Of a DNA stretch of 64,000 nt, positions 27,401-34,946 are shown piece by piece; positions within the stretch are counted from its first letter, which is position 1; each line of letters begins with the position of its first letter. The position numbers and the translations under genes were made by a program. Source of the DNA: Prevotellaceae bacterium (lineage in GTDB: Bacteria; Bacteroidota; Bacteroidia; Bacteroidales; Paludibacteraceae); the NCBI GenBank assembly GCA_031271815.1, contig JAISVA010000035.1:1-64000 (forward strand), given 5' to 3'. Under the pieces are notes generated by a model that saw nothing but the letters and a program-made list of their open reading frames with translations, was not told where the DNA came from and ran no database searches.

Positions 27401-27941
27401 AACCGGCAGGTAAACTAAAAACCGGTGCATCTGCCCTGCCGGTAGCCGTTACTGCTCCGTTGTTGCTTTTTCCGGGTGTTGCGTTCAGAAAATATCCCAG
27501 GCTAACGTTTGCTCCTCCATCGGTTTTTCTTCCGTAAGAAATATTTCGGGAGGAAATCGGATAACGAATTTCGCTTACGAGATTTTTATTGCGGTCGGAC
27601 AAAAACAATGATCCGCCTTCCGGTTGAAGCTTAAAACTTGCATGATTTTCCCTGTCTAATTCGTCAAAATAAATGACAACAAATTGTTCCGGATCCAACA
27701 AGCGATCCGTTTTTATCCGCCATTTTAACAGGTTATTCGAATCGTCCGAAAAATAGTAGTTTGAAATATCTGCGCTTTGTGTGCCCGAATTATATAATTC
27801 GACCCAACCTTCAAAGTTGAAATCCTCGTTTATCAAATAAGAAATGTTACGGGGCATCAATTCATTGATAATAACTTGCGCTTTCACGGATGGAAATTGC
27901 AAAAAAAGAAAAGATAGAATAAAAATATATGCCTGTTTCAT
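24489..27941 (-). CDS. CotH-kinase / lamin-tail multidomain surface protein with T9SS sorting domain (1150 aa)
   Basis: A paralogue of the neighbouring 1198-aa protein with the same module order: signal peptide (1-21), lamin-tail domain (about 22-150, INELMPRNISYL, GWVELYNSG), chitobiase-like domain (about 165-245, IYYTTDGSEPV), CotH kinase domain (about 255-620; NTDWPGGNIKAW, YDTDFGFSLY), galactose-binding-like region (about 700-870, TTYFRKEINV), second lamin-tail domain (about 895-1030, LNEICVTNSQYV) and T9SS sorting domain (about 1075-1150, RIYPNPVSETLWFS). Sequence identity between the two is clearly below that of a recent duplication. Each gene has its own promoter-like element. The presumed site of action is the cell surface. 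Confidence 0.88.
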   Translation of the reverse strand: MKQAYIFILSFLFLQFPSVKAQVIINELMPRNISYLINEDFNFEGWVELYNSGTQSADISNYYFSDDSNNLLKWRIKTDRLLDPEQFVVIYFDELDRENHASFKLQPEGGSLFLSDRNKNLVSEIRYPISSRNISYGRKTDGGANVSLGYFLNATPGKSNNGAVTATGRADAPVFSLPAGFYSSDQQVTIQTPTAGARIYYTTDGSEPVIDDAFLYTAPVSITRNTPLRAIAVVNGALPSELATASYFINSGSNALPVVSLVTDSVMFFSDETGMLVAGKNGSEVPYYCSGPDLKANYWNDWDRPCNFEFFDANGRQQLNQEVKVGNFGNCSRTKFVKSIKINTTKAHGGEKGSRLNYAIFKEKPNLQWKSVVLRNSGNDFGHSFLRDAFMQQIVAEKMDVDYQAYQPSVVFVNGKYYGMLNIRERTNKDFIYSNYGLDEGEFDLVEYAEGDGSSDEYWQLVEFSRKGDMNAPDAYEYIDSQIDINEFLSYFIAQIYYANTDWPGGNIKAWKRKENGKWRWILYDTDFGFSLYRTEYATNTITQAAQHPFFAGFLKNDKIRERFITKFLIHLQTTFDENRVINLLNEMASHIEPDALVYDAYLREKKKIETSSWEGDLEAMRVFAQQRPDNIYKHLATYFKLGAADSFHIHSNIENVTYLMNDEKADISDFKGIYYKGLDFRAAPVIPDGFRFKHWEILKPNNWVNFDDTWKYYDQGEITSTQWKESGFDDAGWSSGQAPLGYGMSNFVKTTVKYGSVSSRNITTYFRKEINVNESSQAGKLYFTLQVNDGAVVYLNGSEIYRTNLPESEEILYATAAVKNLGSSYAESTFEIAPDLLVEGKNVLAVEVHQVSKTNGTLGFALSLAEENTKTLRFTDTNQVYKETFTGGDYKAVFEPDPGWQESLLPQLYLNEICVTNSQYVDEFFEKDDWIELYNDGNVPVNIGGMYISNSRKDLKKYRIPDDNPLETTVPAKSYAVLWADSQPQQGTLHLGFSLSATDTETVSLSQEIDGELHVIDAVGYKSHVKGETFARFSVALTEDWMLTSRPTFAAPNVYAVPTIHPSTDITSVFSDGEHIARIYPNPVSETLWFSQAKEQPVILTIMNLTGVHLFEREVSNGDGINVSFLPSGLYFAVIHSSAGKQVVKFIKR

Positions 27942-27974
27942 TAGATTACATTGTCGTTAAATGCACGTTAAACG

Positions 27975-27982
27975 CAAATATA
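27975..27982 (-). promoter_or_regulatory. -7 promoter element for the 1150-aa CotH gene
   Basis: Minus-strand TATATTTG matches TAnnTTTG, 34 bases before the start codon; the -33 region is unclear. Confidence 0.4.
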
Positions 27983-28064
27983 CAAAATTTATTACGATAT
28001 TGAAAGGAAATGAAACAAAACTGTTCATTCTTTGTTTATCTTTTGATCAAATAAGGGATAACTT

Positions 28065-28751
28065 ATGCTGGTAAAACATTACGTAAACAGGACAAATTGG
28101 CTGCGAGCCGCCGTATTGGGAGCAAACGACGGTATTATATCAACAACAAGTTTAGTGATTGGAGTTGCCGCCGCCAATGTTACACGCGAGTCGATCGTTC
28201 TAACGGCTTTAGCCGGTCTTGTAGCCGGAGCGTGTTCAATGGCTGCCGGTGAATATGTTTCTGTCAGTTCTCAAACGGATATTGAGAATACCGACTTAAT
28301 GCGGGAAAAAGGAGAACTTGAAAGCAATCCGAAAGGAGAATTGAAAGAGTTAACCGGCATTTACGAAAAAAGGGGATTGGATAAAGAGTTAGCCCTGCAG
28401 GTTGCCATACAACTTACTAAAAAAAATGCGCTGGGAACTCACGCCAAAGAAGAATTGGGAATTAATGACACAACAAAGCCCCGCCCTTTACAAGCTGCAT
28501 TTGCTTCTGCGATTTCGTTTATTTCGGGCGGTTTGTTGCCTTTTTTGGTAACTATATTTACTCCGGTTGAACGGATGGTATTTTTTCAATATGGATTTGC
28601 TATTGTTTTTCTGGCAATATCGGGTGCCGTAACAGCAAAATTGGGAGGTTGCAGCATAAGAAAATCCGTATTTCGGATTTGTTTCTGGGGAACTGTGGCA
28701 ATGTTTATTTCTGCAGCGGTAGGATATATTTTCGGAGTGAAGGTAACGTGA
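28065..28751 (+). CDS. VIT1/CCC1-family iron/manganese transporter
   Basis: A 228-aa membrane protein of the VIT1/CCC1 family, which move Fe(II) or Mn(II) out of the cytosol. The opening WLRAAVLGANDGIISTTSLVIGVAAA is the family hallmark (helix 1 with the conserved Asp-Gly). AGACSMAAGEYVSVSSQTDIE follows in helix 2. A cytosolic metal-binding stretch rich in Glu (about 80-145) precedes three further helices. Length and order are typical of bacterial members. It is monocistronic and ends in a bidirectional terminator shared with the convergent RNase G gene. Confidence 0.92.
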   Translation: MLVKHYVNRTNWLRAAVLGANDGIISTTSLVIGVAAANVTRESIVLTALAGLVAGACSMAAGEYVSVSSQTDIENTDLMREKGELESNPKGELKELTGIYEKRGLDKELALQVAIQLTKKNALGTHAKEELGINDTTKPRPLQAAFASAISFISGGLLPFLVTIFTPVERMVFFQYGFAIVFLAISGAVTAKLGGCSIRKSVFRICFWGTVAMFISAAVGYIFGVKVT

Positions 28752-28807
28752 TCCGGAATGTGGATAATGTAGATTTAGTTAATTGTTTACCGACTGATAA
28801 ATCAATA

Positions 28808-28848
28808 AAAAATCCCAATCATTTCTTTTAGAATAGATTGAGATTTTT
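28808..28848. terminator. bidirectional terminator between the VIT1-type gene and RNase G
   Basis: AAAAATCCCAATC (28808-28820) pairs with GATTGAGATTTTT (28836-28848) with one mismatch. The stem has a T tract at its 3' side on either strand, as expected between convergent genes. Confidence 0.75.
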
Positions 28849-28879
28849 CAGGTATTATCCGCGTTCGAAAACTTCTTGT

Positions 28880-30490
28880 TTACATTTTTTTTCTCGCTAC
28901 GGATATTGTTTCGATCTCCTCCTGCAAATCCATTTCATTACCCGACTCGTCGATAAACCGGTATTGCAGAAAAGCTAATTCTTGAGACGGTATAATGGAA
29001 AACCCAAAACCGTATTTTCGTTTCCATTTCCATTTTAACGAGAAAAATGGTAAGCCTTGATTGATAAATGCCGCAACATACGGATTGACAAAAAGCTTAA
29101 ACTTTTTGATTTTCAATTCATTTACCAAATAATCTATTTTATTTTCCAACGAATCGACAAATAAAATAGAGGGTTGGGAAAATCCTTTCCCATAGCACGT
29201 CGGACACACTTCTTCGGTATTGATATGTACCTCCGGACGTACTCGTTGACGTGTGATCTGCATCAATCCGAATTTACTCAGTTGCAGAATATTGTGTTTC
29301 GCCCTGTCCAAAAGCATATTTTCCTGCATTCTTTCGAACACTTTCTGGCGATTTTCCGCACTTTTCATATCTATGAAATCGATCACAATGATGCCGCCCA
29401 TATTTCGCAGTCGCAACTGTCGTGCGACTTCATCGGCGGCGAGCAAGTTTACTTCAAGCGCATTTGTTTCCTGATCGTTTGCCGCTTTGGTTTTGTTCCC
29501 GCTGTTCACGTCTATCACGTGCATTGCTTCCGTATGCTCAACGATAAGATATGCTCCGTTTTTAACGGAAACGGTTCTCCCGAAAGCGGATTTAAGCTGT
29601 TTGGTAATTGCAAAATGGTCAAATATCGGCAGTTCGCCTTCATACAATTTGACAATTCCAACCCTTTCGGGAGCGATCTCACGCACATAGTCGCATATTT
29701 CGTCATAAACAGCCCTGTCGTTTACATGGATACTTTCGAACGAAGGATTGAAAATATCCCTCAATATCCCGACCATACGACCTATTTCTTCATACAGCAG
29801 TATCGGGAGCTTTGTTTTTTTTCCGACCTTGGCGAGCCCGTCTTCCCACCGTTTCAGAAGAGTTTTCAATTCACCGTCCAATTCGGCAACCTTTTTTCCT
29901 TCCGCTACCGTTCGCACAATAACGCCAAAATTCTTGGGTTTGATGCTTTTGATCAGCTGCCTGATTCGATTTCGCTCTTCGGATGATTTAATCTTCTGCG
30001 ATACATATATCTTGTCCGAAAGCGGCATAAGCACAAGAAAGCGACCGGCAATGGAAAGTTCGGATGTTAATCGGGGACCTTTGGTTGAAATCGGCTCTTT
30101 CGATACCTGAACAAGCACTTCCTGTCCCTGAGTAAGCACGTCAGAAATGGAACCCGTTTTGCTGATGTTTTTTTGAAGCTGTACTTTTGATATGGAAGGA
30201 GTTTTCTTGTTGTTTTTGGCATTATTGACCAGTTCTTTGGTAAAAACCGCTAATGAACTGAATTGCGGGCCTAAATCCTGATAGTGCAGAAAAGCTCCCT
30301 TGTCATATCCTACGTCAACGAATGCGGCATTCAGTCCGGGCATCATTTTTCGCACGTTCGCAAGAAATATGTCGCCTACCGAAAAAGCTCCGGTACGGTT
30401 TTCTCTATGAAACTCCACCAGCTTTTTTTCTTCCAACAGGGCAATTGATATTTGCGATGCTTGGACATCAATTACTAATTCGCTATTCAC
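28880..30490 (-). CDS. rng: ribonuclease E/G family endoribonuclease
   Basis: A 536-aa single-strand-specific endoribonuclease of the RNase G type, acting in rRNA maturation and mRNA decay. The N-terminal S1-like domain (about 35-125: VGDIFLANVRKMMPGLNAAFVDVG) contains a low-complexity lysine-rich insertion. The catalytic DNase I-like part has the two metal-binding aspartates in HVIDVNSG and IIVIDFIDM, and the zinc-link motif CPTCYGKG follows. The long degradosome scaffold of RNase E is absent. Placement beside HU and mutY is common in Bacteroidota. The start ATG is at 30490, with a -7 element 41 bases upstream. Confidence 0.95.
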   Translation of the reverse strand: MNSELVIDVQASQISIALLEEKKLVEFHRENRTGAFSVGDIFLANVRKMMPGLNAAFVDVGYDKGAFLHYQDLGPQFSSLAVFTKELVNNAKNNKKTPSISKVQLQKNISKTGSISDVLTQGQEVLVQVSKEPISTKGPRLTSELSIAGRFLVLMPLSDKIYVSQKIKSSEERNRIRQLIKSIKPKNFGVIVRTVAEGKKVAELDGELKTLLKRWEDGLAKVGKKTKLPILLYEEIGRMVGILRDIFNPSFESIHVNDRAVYDEICDYVREIAPERVGIVKLYEGELPIFDHFAITKQLKSAFGRTVSVKNGAYLIVEHTEAMHVIDVNSGNKTKAANDQETNALEVNLLAADEVARQLRLRNMGGIIVIDFIDMKSAENRQKVFERMQENMLLDRAKHNILQLSKFGLMQITRQRVRPEVHINTEEVCPTCYGKGFSQPSILFVDSLENKIDYLVNELKIKKFKLFVNPYVAAFINQGLPFFSLKWKWKRKYGFGFSIIPSQELAFLQYRFIDESGNEMDLQEEIETISVARKKM

Positions 30491-30530
30491 TTTTTCTAAA
30501 AATTAAATCTTTACTATTTAAAACAAAGAA

Positions 30531-30538
30531 CAAACCTA
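30531..30538 (-). promoter_or_regulatory. -7 promoter element for rng
   Basis: Minus-strand TAGGTTTG matches TAnnTTTG. No -33 match at the usual distance. Confidence 0.4.
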
Positions 30539-30599
30539 AAGATTGACTCTAAGTTTGCTCTTATTGTTTTTTAATCAACATAAAATTAACGCCGTCACA

Positions 30600-30692
30600 T
30601 TATTTTTTCTTTTTATGACGATTTTTTTTCAATCTTTTTTTGCGTTTATGAGTTGACATTTTATGTCTTTTTCTTTTCTTTCCGCTTGGCAT
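30600..30692 (-). CDS. AURKAIP1/COX24 (mS38-like) domain small basic protein
   Basis: A 30-residue protein starting MPSGKKRKRHKMSTHKRKKR and ending in a run of lysines; more than half its residues are Lys or Arg. This matches the tiny AURKAIP1/COX24-domain proteins of Bacteroidota, related to mitochondrial ribosomal protein mS38, and a ribosome-associated role is likely from family knowledge. It lies between the HU and RNase G genes on the same strand, 52 bases after the HU stop, and is probably co-transcribed with HU. Confidence 0.85.
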   Translation of the reverse strand: MPSGKKRKRHKMSTHKRKKRLKKNRHKKKK

Positions 30693-30744
30693 TTTTTCTA
30701 AATTTTAATTCAATTATATATTAATTCTAAATTTTTCCGTCTTT

Positions 30745-31020
30745 TTATTTCTTCACATCCATTACAAATGTTTTTGCCGGTTTAAAGGCAGGAATGTTGT
30801 GTTCCGGAATGATAATGGTAGTGTTTTGAGAGATATTACGAGCTGTTTTTTGCGCTCTTTTCTTAACAACAAAAGAACCAAATCCTCTCAAATACACATT
30901 ATCACCTTTCTCCAGCGATTTTTTTACTTCTTCCATAAAGGATTCAACGGTCTTCAACACATCAAGTTTATCAATGCCCGTCGATTTTGAAATCTCATTA
31001 ACGATGTCAGCTTTTGTCAT
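30745..31020 (-). CDS. HU/IHF-family DNA-binding protein
   Basis: A 91-aa nucleoid protein. The N-terminal helices (MTKADIVNEISKSTGIDKLDVLKTV) form the dimer interface. The signature DNVYLRGFGSFVVKKRAQKTARN and the arm with the intercalating-proline region (IIPEHNIPAFKPAKTF) are in place. It binds and bends DNA with low sequence specificity. The length is the HU standard. It is likely first in a short operon with the COX24-like gene. Confidence 0.95.
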   Translation of the reverse strand: MTKADIVNEISKSTGIDKLDVLKTVESFMEEVKKSLEKGDNVYLRGFGSFVVKKRAQKTARNISQNTTIIIPEHNIPAFKPAKTFVMDVKK

Positions 31021-31071
31021 CTCAATAAATATTTAATTACACTTAATTATATTAGTCTTAAAATCAGTCTG

Positions 31072-31079
31072 CAAATATA
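31072..31079 (-). promoter_or_regulatory. -7 promoter element for the HU gene
   Basis: Minus-strand TATATTTG matches TAnnTTTG, 52 bases before the start codon. A TTG at 31105-31103 lies 23 bases upstream, slightly wide for a -33 element. Confidence 0.45.
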
Positions 31080-31157
31080 AATATTTTCTCTGTTTTAAAA
31101 AACAATAAGGTGTTTTTTTATAAAAAAATAAACCGGTACATTTATAGCGCAAAATTT

Positions 31158-31225
31158 AGTGATGAGTTATTGTGTGATAAATGATGCCTTTACCTCATCG
31201 CTTATCATCCAATTATGTCATCACT
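31158..31225. repeat. imperfect palindrome of GTGATGAG-type sequence upstream of mutY
   Basis: AGTGATGA (31158-31165) pairs with TCATCACT (31218-31225), and inside it GATAAATGATG (31176-31186) pairs imperfectly with CATCGCTTATC (31196-31206). Similar GTGAT(A/G)AG strings occur at the gene junctions at about 49808 and 55581. Confidence 0.5.
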
Positions 31226-31231
31226 TACTTA

Positions 31232-32275
31232 ATGAATTTCAGCGAACAGCTTATAAACTGGTACCTTTTAAATAAAAGGGAACTTCCCTGGAGAGGCACT
31301 TCCGATCCTTACAAAATATGGATTTCGGAAATTATTCTGCAACAAACTCGAGTAAATCAAGGATTGAGTTATTACGAAAGATTTATCCGGCGTTTTCCGG
31401 ACGTCGCCGCACTGAGCGATGCCGATGAAGATGAGGTGTTAAAATACTGGCAAGGACTTGGCTATTACAGTCGCGCCCGGAATCTGCACGCTGCCGCTCA
31501 CACGATAACTTCGGCGTACAACGGCATTTTTCCGACCGACTATCAATCGGTTTTAAAACTGAAAGGAATCGGCGAATATACGGCTGCCGCTGTTTGTTCT
31601 TTTGCTTACGGGCTGCCGTATGCGGCGGTTGACGGAAATGTTTACCGCGTCCTCTCGCGTTTTTTCGGAATTGAAACGCCGATAGACAGCAACGGGGGAA
31701 AGAAGGTATTTTCGGAACTTGCGCAGGAACTGCTGGATAAAAAACGTCCGGGGCTGCACAATCAGGCAATGATGGATTTGGGAGCAACAGTTTGTACGCC
31801 CTCCTCTCCTACCTGCAATGAATGTCCGCTGCAAGACGGCTGTTATGCCTTTGCCAACCGGTCGTGGACGAATTTTCCAGTCAAAAAGCAAAAAACGAAA
31901 CAGCGTAACCGCTATTTTTACTATTTCCATATTACCGGAAAAAACGGAAAAACGTATTTACATAAAAGGGAGAAAAACGATATTTGGAAGAATCTCTACG
32001 AATTGCCGCTAATTGAAACGGAACGCGAACTTTCGGAAGAGGAAATACAGGAAAAATTCGCTTTTCAACCGCTCGAAACGGAATTTGAAAACTTACAACT
32101 AAAAAAAGTACATCCTACTATTAAGCATATATTAAGTCATCAACATATTTACGCCTGCTTCATTGAGGCGGAGGCGAATTATCGAAAACCGGAAAATTCC
32201 GTTTTTCTGGAAATTGATGAGTCAAAAACCGGAGATTATGCGGTTTCGCGGTTGACGGAGATATTTTTGTCCTGA
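31232..32275 (+). CDS. mutY: A/G-specific adenine DNA glycosylase
   Basis: A base-excision repair enzyme removing adenine mispaired with 8-oxoguanine. The catalytic residues are E33 (SEIILQQTRV) and D134 (AAVDGNVYRV). The helix-hairpin-helix is LKGIGEYTAAAV (110-121). The iron-sulfur ligands are C188-x6-C195-x2-C198-x5-C204. A Nudix-like 8-oxoG-recognition domain fills about 230-347. The frame is open 17 codons further upstream, but that segment is translated from the palindrome, so the ATG at 31232 is preferred. It is convergent with ettA. Confidence 0.95.
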   Translation: MNFSEQLINWYLLNKRELPWRGTSDPYKIWISEIILQQTRVNQGLSYYERFIRRFPDVAALSDADEDEVLKYWQGLGYYSRARNLHAAAHTITSAYNGIFPTDYQSVLKLKGIGEYTAAAVCSFAYGLPYAAVDGNVYRVLSRFFGIETPIDSNGGKKVFSELAQELLDKKRPGLHNQAMMDLGATVCTPSSPTCNECPLQDGCYAFANRSWTNFPVKKQKTKQRNRYFYYFHITGKNGKTYLHKREKNDIWKNLYELPLIETERELSEEEIQEKFAFQPLETEFENLQLKKVHPTIKHILSHQHIYACFIEAEANYRKPENSVFLEIDESKTGDYAVSRLTEIFLS

Positions 32276-32355
32276 ACCGGGATTTTTACAAGATTTAAAA
32301 GATTGCCAAGATGAAAAACATAAATCTTGATAATCTTGTAAAAATCCCGGTTCAG
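32272..32355. repeat. large inverted repeat filling the mutY-ettA gap
   Basis: Perfect 24-bp arms at 32272-32295 and 32332-32355 (outer part CTGAACCGGGATTTTTAC), with an AT-rich loop containing a second partial inversion. It begins in the mutY stop codon and ends 4 bases before the ettA stop. It can fold as a strong hairpin for both convergent transcripts. A half copy lies at 37624-37650. Confidence 0.85.
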
Positions 32356-32359
32356 AACA

Positions 32360-34030
32360 TTACGCCATCAGCTTCTTATACCGGATCCGTTTTGGTCCTT
32401 CATCGCCCAAGCGCATTTTTTTATTCTCTTCATATTCGGAATAAGAGCCTTCGAAGAAAAAGACGCTTGAATCGCCTTCATAAGCCAAAATATGGGTACA
32501 GATACGGTCGAGGAACCAGCGATCGTGCGAAATGACAACAGCGCACCCGGCAAAATTCTCCAATCCTTCTTCCAAGGCGCGAAGGGTATTTACGTCAATA
32601 TCATTGGTCGGCTCATCAAGCAACAGCACATTTGCTTCCGATTTCAAAGTCAATGCCAGATGCAGGCGGTTGCGCTCTCCGCCGGAAAGGACTCCGCACT
32701 TCTTCTCCTGGTCGCCGCCGGCGAAGTTAAAGCGGGAAAGGTAGGCTCGCGCGTTCACATCCTTTCCGCCAACACGGACAAATTCCGATCCTTGCGAGAT
32801 AACCTGATAAACGGTTTTTTCAGGGTCAATATCCTTATGGCTTTGGTCGGCGTATCCCACATGAACGGTTTCGCCCACGTCGAAAGAACCTTTATCGATT
32901 GTTTCGGTTCCCATAATCATACGGAAAAGAGTGGTTTTTCCGGCTCCGTTCGGTCCGATAATACCGACAATGCCGTTCGGCGGAAGCATAAAGTTAAGAT
33001 TGTCAAACAGCACCCGGTCGCCAAATGCTTTGGAAACGCCGATTGCTTCAATGACCTTGTTTCCTAAACGCGGACCGTTAGGAATAAAAAGTTCCAACTT
33101 GTCTTCGCGTTCTTTTTGATCTTCGTTCAATAGCTGGTCGTAAGCACTCAGGCGCGCTTTTCCTTTGGCTTGACGGGCTTTGGGAGCCATACGCACCCAT
33201 TCCAATTCGCGTTCGAGCGTCTTCCGGCGTTTGCTTGCCTGTTTTTCTTCCTGCTCCATTCGTTTGGTTTTCTGTTCCAGCCAGGAAGTATAGTTGCCTT
33301 TCCAAGGAATGCCTTCTCCCCTGTCCAGTTCCAAAATCCAGCCTGCAACATTATCTAAGAAATAACGGTCGTGCGTGATGGCAATAACCGTTCCCTGATA
33401 CTGTTGAAGATGCTGTTCGAGCCAGTCAATAGATCCGGCATCCAGGTGGTTAGTCGGCTCATCCAATAAAAGGACGTCAGGCTGCTGCAGCAACAGGCGG
33501 CAAAGGGCAACCCGGCGCCGTTCTCCTCCGGAAAGATTTTTGACTAGTGCATCTTCCGGCGGACAACGGAGAGCATCCATCGCTCTCTCCAGCTTATTGT
33601 CCAAATTCCAGGCATCGGCATTATCCAATTTTTCCTGTACTTCAGCCTGCCGGGCAATCAGTTTGTCAAAGTCGGCATCGGGGTCGGCAAATTTCTCGTT
33701 GATCTCTTCAAACTCTTTCAACAGGTTTACGATATCCGCCACACCTTCCTGCACGATTTCCTTCACCGTTTTAGTATCATCCAACTGCGGTTCCTGTTCC
33801 AAATATCCTACGGTATAACCGGGAGAAAAGACCACTTCCCCCTGGTAGGATTTATCAATTCCTGCAATAATTTTCAATAACGTTGATTTTCCGGAACCGT
33901 TCAAACCGATGATTCCTATTTTTGCACCGTAAAAGAAGGATAAATAAATATTATTCAACACTTTTTTCTGAGAGTTAAATGTCTTGCTCACTCCCACCAT
34001 CGAGAAAATAATTTTCTTATCGTCTGCCAT
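32360..34030 (-). CDS. ettA: energy-dependent translational throttle protein EttA (ABC-F)
   Basis: A 556-aa soluble ABC-F ATPase that binds the ribosomal E site and gates translation according to ATP/ADP level. It has two ABC domains: the first has Walker A GLNGSGKST and signature LSGGERRRVALCRLL, the second has GPNGAGKTT and LSGGERNRLHLALTL; both have Walker B LLLDEPTN. The linker (P-site tRNA interaction motif, about 240-325) carries the long basic helix with KRMEQEEKQASKRRK. The arm domain in ABC1 is of EttA length. A -7 element lies upstream. Confidence 0.94.
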   Translation of the reverse strand: MADDKKIIFSMVGVSKTFNSQKKVLNNIYLSFFYGAKIGIIGLNGSGKSTLLKIIAGIDKSYQGEVVFSPGYTVGYLEQEPQLDDTKTVKEIVQEGVADIVNLLKEFEEINEKFADPDADFDKLIARQAEVQEKLDNADAWNLDNKLERAMDALRCPPEDALVKNLSGGERRRVALCRLLLQQPDVLLLDEPTNHLDAGSIDWLEQHLQQYQGTVIAITHDRYFLDNVAGWILELDRGEGIPWKGNYTSWLEQKTKRMEQEEKQASKRRKTLERELEWVRMAPKARQAKGKARLSAYDQLLNEDQKEREDKLELFIPNGPRLGNKVIEAIGVSKAFGDRVLFDNLNFMLPPNGIVGIIGPNGAGKTTLFRMIMGTETIDKGSFDVGETVHVGYADQSHKDIDPEKTVYQVISQGSEFVRVGGKDVNARAYLSRFNFAGGDQEKKCGVLSGGERNRLHLALTLKSEANVLLLDEPTNDIDVNTLRALEEGLENFAGCAVVISHDRWFLDRICTHILAYEGDSSVFFFEGSYSEYEENKKMRLGDEGPKRIRYKKLMA

Positions 34031-34064
34031 TATTTTATTTTGTTATGAGTTTTTTATCAGGCTA

Positions 34065-34072
34065 CAAAGATA
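34065..34072 (-). promoter_or_regulatory. -7 promoter element for ettA
   Basis: Minus-strand TATCTTTG matches TAnnTTTG, 35 bases before the start codon. Confidence 0.45.
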
Positions 34073-34874
34073 GAAAAAATTGTTATTTCTCGGTTAATTC
34101 CTTTTTTGAGATGCTATTTTATCAAGCAGGGTGCGGAAAAATCCGCACCTGCTTAAGGCAAAAAACAAGCGTCAACGTATCGCTTCCACTTGTGTTTAGA
34201 TCCAGGTTTGGACCGGCAATGTACCTTTACAGGCAACGCCGGATTCACTTCCATTCAGAATTATCTTCCCAGGATTCCTCCCGAATTTGCCTGCTTTCGC
34301 ACGGTCGGCTGATCAGGCAAACTCTTCTGAAATAACCGGTAAACTGAAACCAAAAAGAATCGTAATTCACAAGTAATAATTGCAATAGTATTTAATCATA
34401 GTTAAAATACATTTTCAATTATAAGACGAATGAGCTTCACTTTGACATACAACGTAAAAGGAAATAATGCATAAACAATTTCTCATGTAATTATATTTTA
34501 TATTAAATTTTGAGTAAAATTAAATAATATTTATACAATAACCAAAATTAAGATAATAGACAATAGGTTAAAAAAACAATATATAAATTTCAAAAAATCA
34601 TCTAAAATAACTAAAAATCAGACTTTTAAAAAAACATAACAAAATAAATTAATTTTATTTAATTTTTTAATCATATATTTATAAATTTATTTTATCTAAA
34701 AAAATAAGTTTTATTACTTTATTTAAATCGGTTCATATAATTAAAATACGACAATAAAAAAACAGTATTGCAAGCTGCATTGTTACAAAAAGTTGATAGA
34801 AAGAAGAATAAACACGATATACATTAAAAATTCTTCCCTCAACTTATTCAGGTACGTTTTTTTACGACTCATTT

Positions 34875-34905
34875 TTTGTCGTTTCAATTCTTCTTAATAA
34901 ATTTG
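34875..34905 (+). promoter_or_regulatory. promoter of the aminotransferase gene
   Basis: TTTG (34875-34878), 19 bases, TAAATTTG (34898-34905): a full Bacteroidota vegetative promoter, 42 bases before the ATG. Confidence 0.65.
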
Positions 34906-34946
34906 TATGTTAAATTTCAGAGTAAAAAATCATAGAATAATAAAAT

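Larger units (their letters stand above)
34031..34946. other. 916-base gene-free region, strongly AT-rich on its right side
   Basis: No gene is supported. A 96-codon plus-strand frame in the left third (34045-34335) has no recognisable family and no start signals. From about 34380 to 34860 the sequence is extremely AT-rich, with long A/T runs and stop codons in all frames. The right end holds the aminotransferase promoter (34875-34905). I see no DnaA-box cluster and no tRNA. Confidence 0.6.

Noticed and set aside
29174..29986. 270-codon plus-strand frame
   Set aside because: It lies wholly antisense to the RNase G gene, whose catalytic motifs are unmistakable; no family features and no promoter.
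34045..34335. 96-codon frame in the 916-base gap
   Set aside because: It begins inside the ettA promoter region on the opposite strand, with no family features. Considered as a transposase remnant, but no motif supports that.
34380..34860. AT-rich gap considered as the replication origin
   Set aside because: No DnaA-box cluster and no dnaA, dnaN or gyrB nearby.
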